From DAIMFL01 sp964372215 (GTDB lineage Bacteria > Pseudomonadota > Alphaproteobacteria > Dongiales > Dongiaceae): DNA of 64,000 bases. The translations under genes and the position numbers were made by a program. The notes under the pieces were generated by a model that worked only from the letters and a program-made list of their open reading frames with translations, was not told the DNA's origin and ran no database searches. Every line of letters begins with the position of its first letter. Position 1 is the first letter of the stretch. Where the stretch lies: NCBI GenBank assembly GCA_964372215.1, contig CAYJQC010000017.1, positions 1 to 64,000 of the forward strand, given 5' to 3'. Positions 17,169 through 25,233 of this stretch are shown piece by piece.

Positions 17169-18608
17169 ATGGCGGTTCACATCAAGGGCGGCACGGTGGT
17201 CACGGCGGATCGCAGCTACCGCGCCGATGTGCTGACCTCCGGCGGTCGCATCGCCGCCATCGGCGAGAAGCTCGAGGCGCCGTCCGGCGCCGAAGTGGTG
17301 GATGCCGGCGGCTGCTACGTCATGCCGGGCGGTATCGATCCGCATACCCACATGGAGCTGCCGTTCATGGGCACGGTGGCGTCCGAAGATTTCTTCTCCG
17401 GCACCACCGCGGCGGCCTGCGGCGGCACCACCATGATCATCGACTTCGTGATCCCGAGCCCGCAGCAGGACGTCATGGAGGCCTATCGCACCTGGCGCGG
17501 CTGGGCCGAAAAGGCGGCGGCCGACTACAGCTTCCACGTCGCCATCACTTGGTGGGACGACAGCGTCCACAAGGCGATGGAGACCCTGACCCGCGAGCAC
17601 GGTGTCAACAGCTTCAAACATTTCATGGCCTACAAGGGCGCCATCATGGCGGATGACGAGGTGCTGGTGAACAGCTTCACCCGCGCCCGCGAGCTCGGCG
17701 CCATCTGCACGGTCCACGCCGAGAACGGCGAGCTGGTGTTCCACCTGCAACGCGAGCTGGTAAAGAAGGGCATCCTCGGCCCTGAAGGGCATCCGCTGTC
17801 GCGCCCGCCGGAGGTCGAGGGCGAGGCGGCCGACCGGGCGATCCGCATCGCCCAGGTGCTCGACGTGCCGCTCTATCTCGTCCACACCTCCTGCGAGGAT
17901 TCGCTGAAGGCGGTAACCCGGGCGCGGCTCGAGGGCCAGCGGGTGTTCGCCGAGGCGCTGGCCGGGCATCTGCTGATCGACGACAGCGTCTATCGCAATC
18001 CCGACTGGGATTTTGCGGCGCATCACGTCATGAGCCCGCCGTTCCGCCCGAAGCATCACCAGGAGGCGCTGTGGCGCGGCATCCAGGCCGGCATGCTGCA
18101 GACCACCGCGACCGACCATTGCTGCTTCTGCACGCCGCAGAAGAGAATGGGCCACAACAACTTCACTCAGATCCCGAACGGCACCGGCGGGGTCGAGGAC
18201 CGCATGCATGTGCTGTGGCATCACGGGGTGAACAAGGGACGGCTCACCCCCAACGAATTCGTCGGCATCACCTCGACCAACGCGGCCAAGATCTTCAACA
18301 TCTATCCGCGCAAGGGCGCGGTCGAAGTGGGCGCCGATGCCGACATCCTGGTCTGGGACCCGGAGAAGCACCGCACCATCTCCAAGAACACCCATCACCA
18401 GCAGATCGATTTCAACATCTTCGAGGGCATGGAGGTGCAGGGCATCAACGTGGTGACCGTGAGCCAGGGCAGGATCGTCTACCAGGACGGCGACGTGCGG
18501 ACGGTCAAGGGAGCCGGGCGCTACATCGACCGCCCGACCTTCGCGCCCTATTACGGGGCGATGGAGCGCGTCCGCCAGTCCCGCGAGCCGCAGATCGTGA
18601 TGCGCTGA
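17169..18608 (+). CDS. hydA: Dihydropyrimidinase (D-hydantoinase)
   Basis: A 479-residue amidohydrolase that opens dihydrouracil/dihydrothymine (or 5-substituted hydantoins) to N-carbamoyl-beta-amino acids, the step between PreTA and ureidopropionase. His59 and His61 (DPHTHMELPF) are metal ligands. Lys156 (FMAYKGAIM) is the carboxylated bridging lysine. HAENGE, HTSCED and TDHCCF supply further ligands. Full length for the family. AAGGGAGGACTAC precedes the ATG. A strong hairpin follows the stop. All three enzymes of the reductive pathway are therefore present within 11 kb. Confidence 0.94.
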   Translation: MAVHIKGGTVVTADRSYRADVLTSGGRIAAIGEKLEAPSGAEVVDAGGCYVMPGGIDPHTHMELPFMGTVASEDFFSGTTAAACGGTTMIIDFVIPSPQQDVMEAYRTWRGWAEKAAADYSFHVAITWWDDSVHKAMETLTREHGVNSFKHFMAYKGAIMADDEVLVNSFTRARELGAICTVHAENGELVFHLQRELVKKGILGPEGHPLSRPPEVEGEAADRAIRIAQVLDVPLYLVHTSCEDSLKAVTRARLEGQRVFAEALAGHLLIDDSVYRNPDWDFAAHHVMSPPFRPKHHQEALWRGIQAGMLQTTATDHCCFCTPQKRMGHNNFTQIPNGTGGVEDRMHVLWHHGVNKGRLTPNEFVGITSTNAAKIFNIYPRKGAVEVGADADILVWDPEKHRTISKNTHHQQIDFNIFEGMEVQGINVVTVSQGRIVYQDGDVRTVKGAGRYIDRPTFAPYYGAMERVRQSREPQIVMR

Positions 18609-18631
18609 GCCCACGCGTCGCGCCGCAGTGC

Positions 18632-18663
18632 AAGGCCCGCTTCCGGTAACGGAGGTGGGCCTT
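18632..18663 (+). terminator. Stem-loop terminator after dihydropyrimidinase
   Basis: A 14-bp stem including two G-U pairs (AAGGCCCGCTTCCG with CGGAGGTGGGCCTT) closed by a GTAA tetraloop of the GNRA class. Only a short T-containing tail follows, so rho-independent termination is plausible but not textbook. It separates the pyrimidine unit from the enamidase gene. Confidence 0.65.
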
Positions 18664-18705
18664 GTTACGGGTGCGTTCGGCGGCCCTTGCCCCGCCGGCC
18701 CTTTG

Positions 18706-18719
18706 TTTGAATACTAACG
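18706..18719. promoter_or_regulatory. Candidate regulatory motif upstream of enamidase
   Basis: TTTGAATACTAACG in an otherwise GC-rich leader. Its ACTAACG is the exact inverse complement of CGTTAGT at 28868-28874, in the promoter of the minus-strand hydroxylase/reductase operon. Its TTTGAATA resembles TTTGTACA there and at the binding-protein promoter near 30484. Shared control by the local MarR protein is a guess. Confidence 0.3.
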
Positions 18720-18777
18720 ATCGAAGGCCGGCGGCGTCGTGTCACGGCGGCGCTGGGCGAAGCGGGGAGAACAGGGC

Positions 18778-19977
18778 ATGGCGGCGGAAGAGGCGGGCAA
18801 GGCCGGCGGGCCAGCGAAGCTGGTCGTTCGCAATATCGGGCTGCTGCTGAGCGGCGATCTCGGCCGCCCGATTCTCGACGGCGATGCGATCGTCGCCGTC
18901 GACGGGCGGATCGTCGCGGTCGGCCGCGAGAAGGACCTCGACACCGAGGGCGCCACCACTGTCGTCGACGCCAAGGGCGTGGCGGTCGCGCCGGGCCTGA
19001 TCGACAGCCATGTCCATCCCGTGGCCGGCGACTGGACGCCGCGGCAGAACCAGATCAACTGGATCGATTCCTATCTCCATGGCGGCGTCACCACCATGAT
19101 CTCCGCCGGCGAGGTCCACATGCCCGGCCGGCCGAAGGACGCGGTCGGGGTGAAGGCCATGGCGATCTTCACCCAGCGCGCCTTCGCCAACTTTCGGCCC
19201 AATGGCGTCAAGATCCACGGCGGCGCGCCGGTCATCGAGACCGACATGGTCGAGGACGACTTCAAGGAGATGGCGGCGGCCGGGGTCAGGCTGCTCGGCG
19301 AGGTCGGGCTGGGCGGCGTCAAGGACGGCCCGACCGCGAGGCGGATGGTCGGCTGGGCGCGCAAGTACGGCATCCAGAGCACCATCCACACCGGCGGCCC
19401 GTCGATCCCCGGCTCCGGCCTGATCGACAAGGACGTGGTGCTGGAGGCCGACACCGACGTGGTCGGCCACATCAATGGCGGCCACACCGCACTGCCCGAC
19501 GATCAGATCCGCTGCATCTGCGAGGGCTGCCGGCGCGGGCTGGAGCTGGTGCATAACGGCAACGAGCGCTCGGCGCTCTATACGCTGCGTACCGCCAGTG
19601 AGATGGGCCAGCTCGAGCGCGTCATCCTCGGTACAGATGCGCCGGCCGGCTCCGGGGTCCAGCCGCTCGGCATCCTGCGCATGATCTCGATGTTGTCGTC
19701 GCTCGGCGAAGTGCCGGCAGAGACCGCGATCTGCTTCGCCACCGGCAACACGGCGCGCATGCGCGCCCTCGACTGCGGGCTGATCGAGGCCGGCCGCTCG
19801 GCCGACTTCGTCTTCCTCGACAAGGCCCAACATTCGCCGGGCAAGGACCTGCTCGACAGCATCCGCCTGGGCGACCTGCCGGGGGTCGGCATGACCGTCA
19901 TCGATGGCATCGTGCGCACCCAAAGGAGCCGCAACACCCCGCCGGCGACCCGGCTGCCGGAGGTGGTGAAGAGCTAA
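18778..19977 (+). CDS. ena: Enamidase-like amidohydrolase (nicotinate-type pathway)
   Basis: A 399-residue amidohydrolase resembling enamidase of Eubacterium barkeri, a bifunctional enzyme that hydrolyses 1,4,5,6-tetrahydro-6-oxonicotinate to ammonia and (S)-2-formylglutarate. Metal-ligand motifs include IDSHVHPVAGDW, STIHTGGP, HINGGHTALPD and LGTDAPAG. The segment GGVTTMISAGEVHMPGRPKD is what I associate with this subfamily. The start at 18778 has GGGGAGA at good spacing; an in-frame GTG at 18739 lacks one. It is separated from the hydantoinase by a terminator, so it belongs with the 6-hydroxynicotinate reductase operon functionally, though on the other strand. Confidence 0.78.
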   Translation: MAAEEAGKAGGPAKLVVRNIGLLLSGDLGRPILDGDAIVAVDGRIVAVGREKDLDTEGATTVVDAKGVAVAPGLIDSHVHPVAGDWTPRQNQINWIDSYLHGGVTTMISAGEVHMPGRPKDAVGVKAMAIFTQRAFANFRPNGVKIHGGAPVIETDMVEDDFKEMAAAGVRLLGEVGLGGVKDGPTARRMVGWARKYGIQSTIHTGGPSIPGSGLIDKDVVLEADTDVVGHINGGHTALPDDQIRCICEGCRRGLELVHNGNERSALYTLRTASEMGQLERVILGTDAPAGSGVQPLGILRMISMLSSLGEVPAETAICFATGNTARMRALDCGLIEAGRSADFVFLDKAQHSPGKDLLDSIRLGDLPGVGMTVIDGIVRTQRSRNTPPATRLPEVVKS

Positions 19978-20008
19978 CCTGGTAGCGTTCCTGACAAGCG
20001 GTGCGCGG

Positions 20009-21136
20009 TCACTGCGGCACCAGTCCGGTGCCGCGGCGCTGCCAGCGGATGGTGCCGGTGTCATCGGTGGTGACGAAGGCGTCGCGTCCCTGGAACTGGT
20101 AGGTCAGCGCTATCGGCTCTCCGTCCGCCGGGATGAACTTCATCTCGCCGTTCTCGGCGCTGAGGTCGCCCGACACCGTGATAATCTCGGTCAGCACCGA
20201 ATAGCCGGCCGCGCCGATCCGCCAGACCAGGACGCTCGGCCGCTCGGGGCCGTCAAGCGTGGCCCGCCACAGCCCGATCACCGCGGGGTCGAGCGGCCCG
20301 TGCGCCATGCCGCCGAGCGGAATCTGGGTCCAGATACCGAGGAAGTCCGGATCGACGCCCGGCGGCTCTTCGCCGTCGGGAACACGGGTCCAGTCCGCCG
20401 CGACGTCGCCGCTGGTCGACAGGCGGTCCGCGCCCGCGATCTCGTAGGTGCCGGCGAAACCTTCCCGCGGCGAGTCCATGCGCCATTGTCCATCCTGCGC
20501 CGTGAGGAAGCCGGCATGCTCGGGCGCCATGGTCATGGTCCAGTTTCCGTCAGCCTCGATCACCCAGCTGCGCATGTCGCGAGTGCCCCAGGCCGAGCCG
20601 CCGGCATCGCCGTACCACCGGCCGGCCAGCGCCTCGAGACCCGGGATCCGGGCCATTGCGGCCGCGGTGCCGAGGCGCTCGGCGGCACGCCGGGCCAGGT
20701 CGGTGGTGGCCGCGACCCGGTCGGGATGGCTGCCGCCGGCGACCATGACCGTGACCAGCGTCTCGCCCTTCAACGCGGTGATCTGCACGAAGCCGGCGGA
20801 CGATACGAAGACGAAGGCGTCCTCGCCGACATCCGCGACCGGCGCGACGTTGTCGCGGGTCTTCTGGGAGAGGAACCAGTCGCGCCGCCCGGCGTTCTCG
20901 TCGACGCTGATGGTCACGGTGGAAGCATACCCGCTCTCCCCGCGGTACTCACAGTCACCGATGCCGTCGTTTTCGCCGGGGCCAGGCTGCTCGCCGAGGG
21001 CCTCGGCGACTTCCGCGCCCGTCACCAGGGCGCAGGGATCGGTCTTGGTGTTCGACCCGCCGCCGGCCAGGGCGATGGACGACCCCGCCGCGGGCAGGAA
21101 GGCCACGGTGAGGATCGCGCAAGCAAGACATCGCAT
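20009..21136 (-). CDS. Secreted DUF3558-like protein of unknown function
   Basis: A 375-residue exported protein. The signal peptide is MRCLACAILTVAFLPAAG..., cleaved near ALAGG; GGAGGG supports the start at 21136. Residues about 30-140 (DPCALVTGAEVAEALGEQPG ... DCEYRGE) resemble the DUF3558 domain of small secreted proteins, with a likely disulfide between the two cysteines. The C-terminal half is a beta-rich, Trp-rich domain (SWVIEADGNWTM, GQWRMDSP, WRATLDGPERPS) that I do not recognise. It lies downstream of the MarR gene on the same strand with a 60-bp gap. Convergent with the enamidase gene. Confidence 0.65.
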   Translation of the reverse strand: MRCLACAILTVAFLPAAGSSIALAGGGSNTKTDPCALVTGAEVAEALGEQPGPGENDGIGDCEYRGESGYASTVTISVDENAGRRDWFLSQKTRDNVAPVADVGEDAFVFVSSAGFVQITALKGETLVTVMVAGGSHPDRVAATTDLARRAAERLGTAAAMARIPGLEALAGRWYGDAGGSAWGTRDMRSWVIEADGNWTMTMAPEHAGFLTAQDGQWRMDSPREGFAGTYEIAGADRLSTSGDVAADWTRVPDGEEPPGVDPDFLGIWTQIPLGGMAHGPLDPAVIGLWRATLDGPERPSVLVWRIGAAGYSVLTEIITVSGDLSAENGEMKFIPADGEPIALTYQFQGRDAFVTTDDTGTIRWQRRGTGLVPQ

Positions 21137-21196
21137 CGGAGATGCCCTCCTTCCACCTACATCCATCGCGCTCGGCGCCGGAGCCGATCCGAACCG

Positions 21197-21661
21197 CTAT
21201 GCCAGTTTCCGCAGCAGCGTGAGCAGCGCGGCGCGTTCCGCCGGCTCCAGCGGCGCCAGCGTATCCTCGGTGATGCCGATGGCGTCCGCCATGCAGCGCT
21301 CGACTGTACGTGTTCCGGCTTCGGTCAAGGCGACGACGCGCCGGCGGCCGTCGGCTGGATCGGTTCGCGTCTCGATCAGGTGCCGCGCCATCAGGCGGTC
21401 GACCACGCCCTTGATCGTCGCCCCGTCCATCGCCGTGTTGCGGCCGAGCAGGTTCTGCGACGTCGGGCCCTCCTCGTAGAGCCTGGCGAGCGCCGCCCAT
21501 TGGGTCGGAGTCAGGCCCAGGGCCATGCGCCCGGCGAAGATGGCGACGTGGCGCTGACTGGCGCGCCGCAGCAGGAACCCCACCTGGTCGTCGAGCCGGT
21601 AGACTGTAGTTTCCGCGGTCACGGCCGGCCGTCTGCTGCGCGCGGCCTTGGCGATGCTCAT
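21197..21661 (-). CDS. MarR family transcriptional regulator
   Basis: A 154-residue winged-helix regulator. It has the MarR pattern: an N-terminal helix (YRLDDQVGFLLRRASQRHVAIF), the DNA-binding core (LTPTQWAALARLYEEGPTSQNLLGRNTAMDGATIKGVVDRL), and the wing D-P-A-D-G-R-R. It sits 20 bp after the second AA_synth gene, at the end of the hydroxylase/6-hydroxynicotinate reductase operon. NicR of Pseudomonas putida, which senses 6-hydroxynicotinate, is also a MarR protein, so a similar role is reasonable but unproven. Confidence 0.85.
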   Translation of the reverse strand: MSIAKAARSRRPAVTAETTVYRLDDQVGFLLRRASQRHVAIFAGRMALGLTPTQWAALARLYEEGPTSQNLLGRNTAMDGATIKGVVDRLMARHLIETRTDPADGRRRVVALTEAGTRTVERCMADAIGITEDTLAPLEPAERAALLTLLRKLA

Positions 21662-21681
21662 GGCCTTGAACCCGGTGTTGC

Positions 21682-22266
21682 TCAGCGCAGCCCGTCCTCG
21701 CCCTTGATCTGGTCCTTGGTCAGCCCGCCAACCCGGGGCAACGGCCGGCCGCTGTCGGTGACCGCCACCGCCACCAGGATCTCGTCGGCGCGCGGCGCGT
21801 CGTTGACCCGCACCTCCATGCCGTCGAAATGGCTGCGGACATAGGCTGCGTCCTTGTGGCCGAGGGGTATGTCGAGGGCGACTCCCGGCCCGCCGCGCTT
21901 CTTGGAGGATGGGATCAGCGCCGCGCCCTTGCCGAGCACCTTGCGCACGGGAGTCCCGAGCTTCGGATGCAGGATTGCCGCGGCGTGCTCGAGCTCGCCG
22001 TTCTCGCCGACCGCCGCCGCCTTGCCGTAGCTCTCGGCCTTGTCCCCTTGTATCCCCAGCGCGGCGACCGCTCGTTCCGTCAGGAGTCCGCCCAGCTCCT
22101 CGCCGATCTCCATCAGCAGGGAGAGATCCTCGACATACTTGCCGGCATAGGGATTGGCGATCACCGCCAGCGCCGCGGCGCGGCGGGTCGGGGGATCGAT
22201 GGTCTTGTCGACTTCCTGCCGGGTCTCCTCGACGACGGTGATGATCTTGCGGATCTTGGCCTTCAT
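21682..22266 (-). CDS. AA_synth (DUF1185) family protein, copy 1
   Basis: A 194-residue protein of the so-called amino acid synthesis family, a domain with solved structures but no firmly assigned reaction that I know of. Conserved stretches are ANPYAGKYVEDLS, GELEHAAAILHP, VRSHFDGMEVRVNDAPRADE and the C-terminal GGLTKDQIKGEDGLR. Starts within the stop of its paralogue (ATGA overlap), so both are translated together. Because it is locked into an operon with a ring hydroxylase and ring reductase, a catalytic or metabolite-processing step in N-heterocycle breakdown is the natural hypothesis. Confidence 0.8.
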   Translation of the reverse strand: MKAKIRKIITVVEETRQEVDKTIDPPTRRAAALAVIANPYAGKYVEDLSLLMEIGEELGGLLTERAVAALGIQGDKAESYGKAAAVGENGELEHAAAILHPKLGTPVRKVLGKGAALIPSSKKRGGPGVALDIPLGHKDAAYVRSHFDGMEVRVNDAPRADEILVAVAVTDSGRPLPRVGGLTKDQIKGEDGLR

Positions 22267-22847
22267 CGCAATCCGTCCTCCCCCTTGATCTCGCCGGCCT
22301 TGAGCCCGCCGACGCGTTCATGCACCCGGGCGCCCGTGGTCATCACCAGCGCCAGCACGATCTCGTCGGCGCGCGGCGCGTCGGCCAGCCCGACTTCGAT
22401 CGCATCGAAATGGCTGCGCACATAGGACGCGTCGACATGGGTGACCGGCACGTCGAGCCGCGTCCCGGGCCCGCCGACCTTCTTGGTCGACGGCACGATC
22501 GCCTTGGCGCCGCCCAGCGCCTCGCGCATCGCGTAGCCGCCCGGCACGTGCCACAGGGCACCGTGTTCCAGCTCGCCGGCCGTGCCGACGATGGCGCCTT
22601 TGCCATAGCCTTCGATGGCCTTGGGATCGCCGCCGAGCGCCGCGATCAGCTCGTTCGCCATTTTGAGTCCGAGCGGCTTCAGGTCGTCCATGAAGCCGGC
22701 GATGTCCTCGACATAGCGCCCGGCAAAGGGGTTGCGGATCACCGCCAGGATGACGCCGCGTCGTGGCGGCTTCGCCGCGGGCGGACCGCCCTCGTGGAAG
22801 ATTTCCTCGACCGAGACCAGCATCTTGCGGATGACGACGTCAGGCAT
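22263..22847 (-). CDS. AA_synth (DUF1185) family protein, copy 2
   Basis: A 194-residue paralogue of the gene immediately downstream, of identical length and colinear motifs (RNPFAGRYVEDIA, GELEHGALWHVP, VRSHFDAIEVGLADAPRADE, GGLKAGEIKGEDGLR). The two are clearly diverged, so they may form a heteromer or act on successive intermediates. It starts inside the 3' end of the UPF0280 gene, consistent with translational coupling. No signal peptide or membrane segment; cytoplasmic. Confidence 0.8.
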   Translation of the reverse strand: MPDVVIRKMLVSVEEIFHEGGPPAAKPPRRGVILAVIRNPFAGRYVEDIAGFMDDLKPLGLKMANELIAALGGDPKAIEGYGKGAIVGTAGELEHGALWHVPGGYAMREALGGAKAIVPSTKKVGGPGTRLDVPVTHVDASYVRSHFDAIEVGLADAPRADEIVLALVMTTGARVHERVGGLKAGEIKGEDGLR

Positions 22848-23739
22848 GAACGGGAATCCGGGTGGTGGACGGGAAAGGGGAAGCCGTCGCGAAGCGCAGC
22901 ACCGGCAGACCGAGGGTGACGGTTTCGCCCTGGAGATGCAGGGCGGCCGCCACGATCAGGCCGCGATCACGCTGGCGGCGCGCATAGGAGAGACCGCGCT
23001 CCAGCGCCTTGGCGATCTCTGCCGTGGCGAGGGGGGGAACCAGGCGGGTGACCAGGCGTTCGCCAAGGTCGCTGTCCGGCTGCAGCTCGTTGGCGGCGAC
23101 CCGGACGATGCCAGGATGATCCGGCAGGTCGACCTCGTTGGCGATCAGCGTGGCGGCTGCGTCGGCGGCGGCGGCGGTGGCCGCGAGCACGGTGACCGCG
23201 TCGGCGATGCCGAGCGAGAAGCTGCGGCCGTGGCGGCCGCTGGTGGCGATGCCGCACACGCCATCCTCCGCAGCAATCAGCGCGCTGCCCAGCAGGGCCG
23301 GGCGGTCGGGCCGGTCGATCATGCCGACGGTGAAGCTGGCGCCGGGCGCCAGGTGCAGCGCGATGTCGCCGCCGTTGTTCACATAGGCGCGGGAGAGGGT
23401 TGCGGCGGCGGTCATGGCGCCAAGGATTTCTTCCGCGACCGCGCCGGCCACAGCGGCCATCGGGGTGACGAAGCGTTCGGCGGCGAACGACGCGACCGCG
23501 GCGTGCATGCGCCGGGCGGTCGGGCCCTGGAGCGGCGTTTCCTGCGGGCGCGCCGGCGCCCGAATCAAGGGGAGCTCGGCGCACAGCTCGTCGAGGATGG
23601 TGGCGAAGCGCGCCGCCGCGGCCCGGTACGCCGCCCGGATTTCGTGCCGCTTCCCGAACGCCTCGACGATCAGGTCGATCGGCCCATCCTGGAGGTGGAG
23701 CCGCCGTCCATCGGGCAGCAGGGCGATCTGCTGGCGCAT
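22840..23739 (-). CDS. UPF0280 family protein (ApbE-like fold)
   Basis: A 299-residue member of UPF0280, a family in the ApbE-like structural superfamily whose best-known members attach FMN covalently to proteins. Recognisable blocks: LLPDGRRLHLQDGPIDL, FVTPMAAVAGAVAEEIL (the PMAAVAGA stretch is diagnostic), YVNNGGDIALHL and GIATSGRHGRSFSLG. Its ATG overlaps the stop of the 6-hydroxynicotinate reductase gene (ATGA). Since the E. barkeri reductase is reported to carry covalently bound flavin, a flavin-transfer role for this protein is an attractive inference. Confidence 0.82.
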   Translation of the reverse strand: MRQQIALLPDGRRLHLQDGPIDLIVEAFGKRHEIRAAYRAAAARFATILDELCAELPLIRAPARPQETPLQGPTARRMHAAVASFAAERFVTPMAAVAGAVAEEILGAMTAAATLSRAYVNNGGDIALHLAPGASFTVGMIDRPDRPALLGSALIAAEDGVCGIATSGRHGRSFSLGIADAVTVLAATAAAADAAATLIANEVDLPDHPGIVRVAANELQPDSDLGERLVTRLVPPLATAEIAKALERGLSYARRQRDRGLIVAAALHLQGETVTLGLPVLRFATASPFPSTTRIPVHA

Positions 23740-25232
23740 CAGCTGTTCCGCCCGGGCAGCAGCGGCCACGGGTTTTCCGCGTGGGGCGCGACCTGCGAGC
23801 GGTCGATCACGTAGCCGGAGGCGGTGCCGAGCGAGCGCAGGGGCCGCACGTCGTCGAGATGGCCGCCGAGCGCAGCGTAATCCGATAGCTTCATGGTGAA
23901 CTCGATCGGCGCGACCAGCGCCGGGGTCGGGACATAGCCGAAGCCGTTGGCCGGGACCCGGGTCACGTCGACCATGAAGGTGATGCCGCCGCCGGGCCAG
24001 ACATAGACCGGCGCGCCGCCGCAGCTCACATGGGTCAGGGCGTCCTTGACCGAGCGGGTCAGTCGCACCGGGTTCTCGGTGACGCCGGCGCGCAACGAGC
24101 CGCCGGCACCGCCCATGAACAGCACGGTCGAGAGCGCCGGCTCGCAGTTCTCCTTGATCCGCTCGACCGAGACACGCAGGCTTTCCGGCAGCGCGCGCTC
24201 GACCGGCCGCAGCGCCTCGTCGAGTTCGTAATAGGCATGTTGCTCGCCGGTGGTGCTGACCATCAGCATGCTGAGGCCGCGGCGCGCATGCTTCGGGTTG
24301 AATGGCTCCAGGATGGTGAGCGGGTCCGAGACATCGGTGCCGCCCCATCCGGTGCCGGGCTCGGCCACCTGGAAGTAGCGGCCGGGGGTCGAGCGGCGTC
24401 CCTTGACCCGGATGCCGGTGTCCTTGATGCCGAGATACTTGCCGGCCTGATGCTCCGACAGCACGCCGGTGATGTGGTCGTCGACCACCACCACCTCGTC
24501 GACCTTGCCGAACCATTGCCGCGCGAACATGCCGATGGTGGCCGAGCCGCAGCCGACCCGCATGCGCTCCTCGGCAGTCCCGTTGACGATCGGGGGCTGG
24601 CCGGCCTCGACGACCACGGTGGCGCCGCCGTCGATGGTGAGCTCGACCGCCTTGCCGTTGCACAGTTCGAGCAGGGTGTCGCAGGTCACCCGGCCTTCCT
24701 TCTTGCTGCCGCCGGTCAGGTGATGCACGCCGCCCAGCGACAGCATCTGCGAGCCGTATTCCCCGGTCGTCACATGGCCGACCGCCTCGCCCGCGGCGCG
24801 CACCGGATTCTGCTCGGGGCCGAGATGGCGATCGGTGTCGACCTTCACCTTGACGCCGCAATAGCTGAAGATGCCTTCGGTCACCACCGTCACCATGTCG
24901 ACGCCGTCGATCTCGGACGACACGATGAATGGCGCCGGCTTGTAGTCTGGATAAGTGGTGCCGGCGCCGATCGCGGTGACGAAGGTGTTGCCGGCGCTCA
25001 CCAGCTGTCCGTCCCAGCCGGTGCCGCCGAAGCGCACGACATCACCGCCCTGCTCGACGGTGCGGGCCAGCAGGATATGCGGATCGACCCGCACGATCTC
25101 GCCGTCCTTGTTGGCGTAGCGGTCGCAGGCGCCGACCGCCCCCGGCTTGATGTAGCACATCACCGGACAGGCATCGCAGCGCACCTTGTCGCCGCTGACC
25201 CGGCTTTCGGGAGAGGCGTCGGCTTCGGACAT
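23739..25232 (-). CDS. hnr: 6-hydroxynicotinate reductase homologue
   Basis: A 497-residue iron-sulfur protein I recognise as the 6-hydroxynicotinate reductase family, which reduces 6-hydroxynicotinate to 1,4,5,6-tetrahydro-6-oxonicotinate, the enamidase substrate. An N-terminal CX2CX3CX9C motif (Cys19, 22, 26, 36) is the one clear cluster site; the E. barkeri enzyme is reported to hold several clusters, so others must come from scattered cysteines or be absent. Glycine-rich segments (GGSKKEGRVTC, RVGCGSATIG, FMGGAGGSLRAG) follow. The start at 25232 lies one base after the hydroxylase stop; the stop overlaps UPF0280. The actual substrate may be another hydroxylated pyridine or pyrimidine. Confidence 0.8.
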   Translation of the reverse strand: MSEADASPESRVSGDKVRCDACPVMCYIKPGAVGACDRYANKDGEIVRVDPHILLARTVEQGGDVVRFGGTGWDGQLVSAGNTFVTAIGAGTTYPDYKPAPFIVSSEIDGVDMVTVVTEGIFSYCGVKVKVDTDRHLGPEQNPVRAAGEAVGHVTTGEYGSQMLSLGGVHHLTGGSKKEGRVTCDTLLELCNGKAVELTIDGGATVVVEAGQPPIVNGTAEERMRVGCGSATIGMFARQWFGKVDEVVVVDDHITGVLSEHQAGKYLGIKDTGIRVKGRRSTPGRYFQVAEPGTGWGGTDVSDPLTILEPFNPKHARRGLSMLMVSTTGEQHAYYELDEALRPVERALPESLRVSVERIKENCEPALSTVLFMGGAGGSLRAGVTENPVRLTRSVKDALTHVSCGGAPVYVWPGGGITFMVDVTRVPANGFGYVPTPALVAPIEFTMKLSDYAALGGHLDDVRPLRSLGTASGYVIDRSQVAPHAENPWPLLPGRNS

Positions 25233-25233
25233 G

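Noticed and set aside
20300..21844. A 514-codon plus-strand frame over the DUF3558-like and MarR genes
   Set aside because: Antisense to genes with signal peptide, ribosome site and family motifs; no motif of its own.
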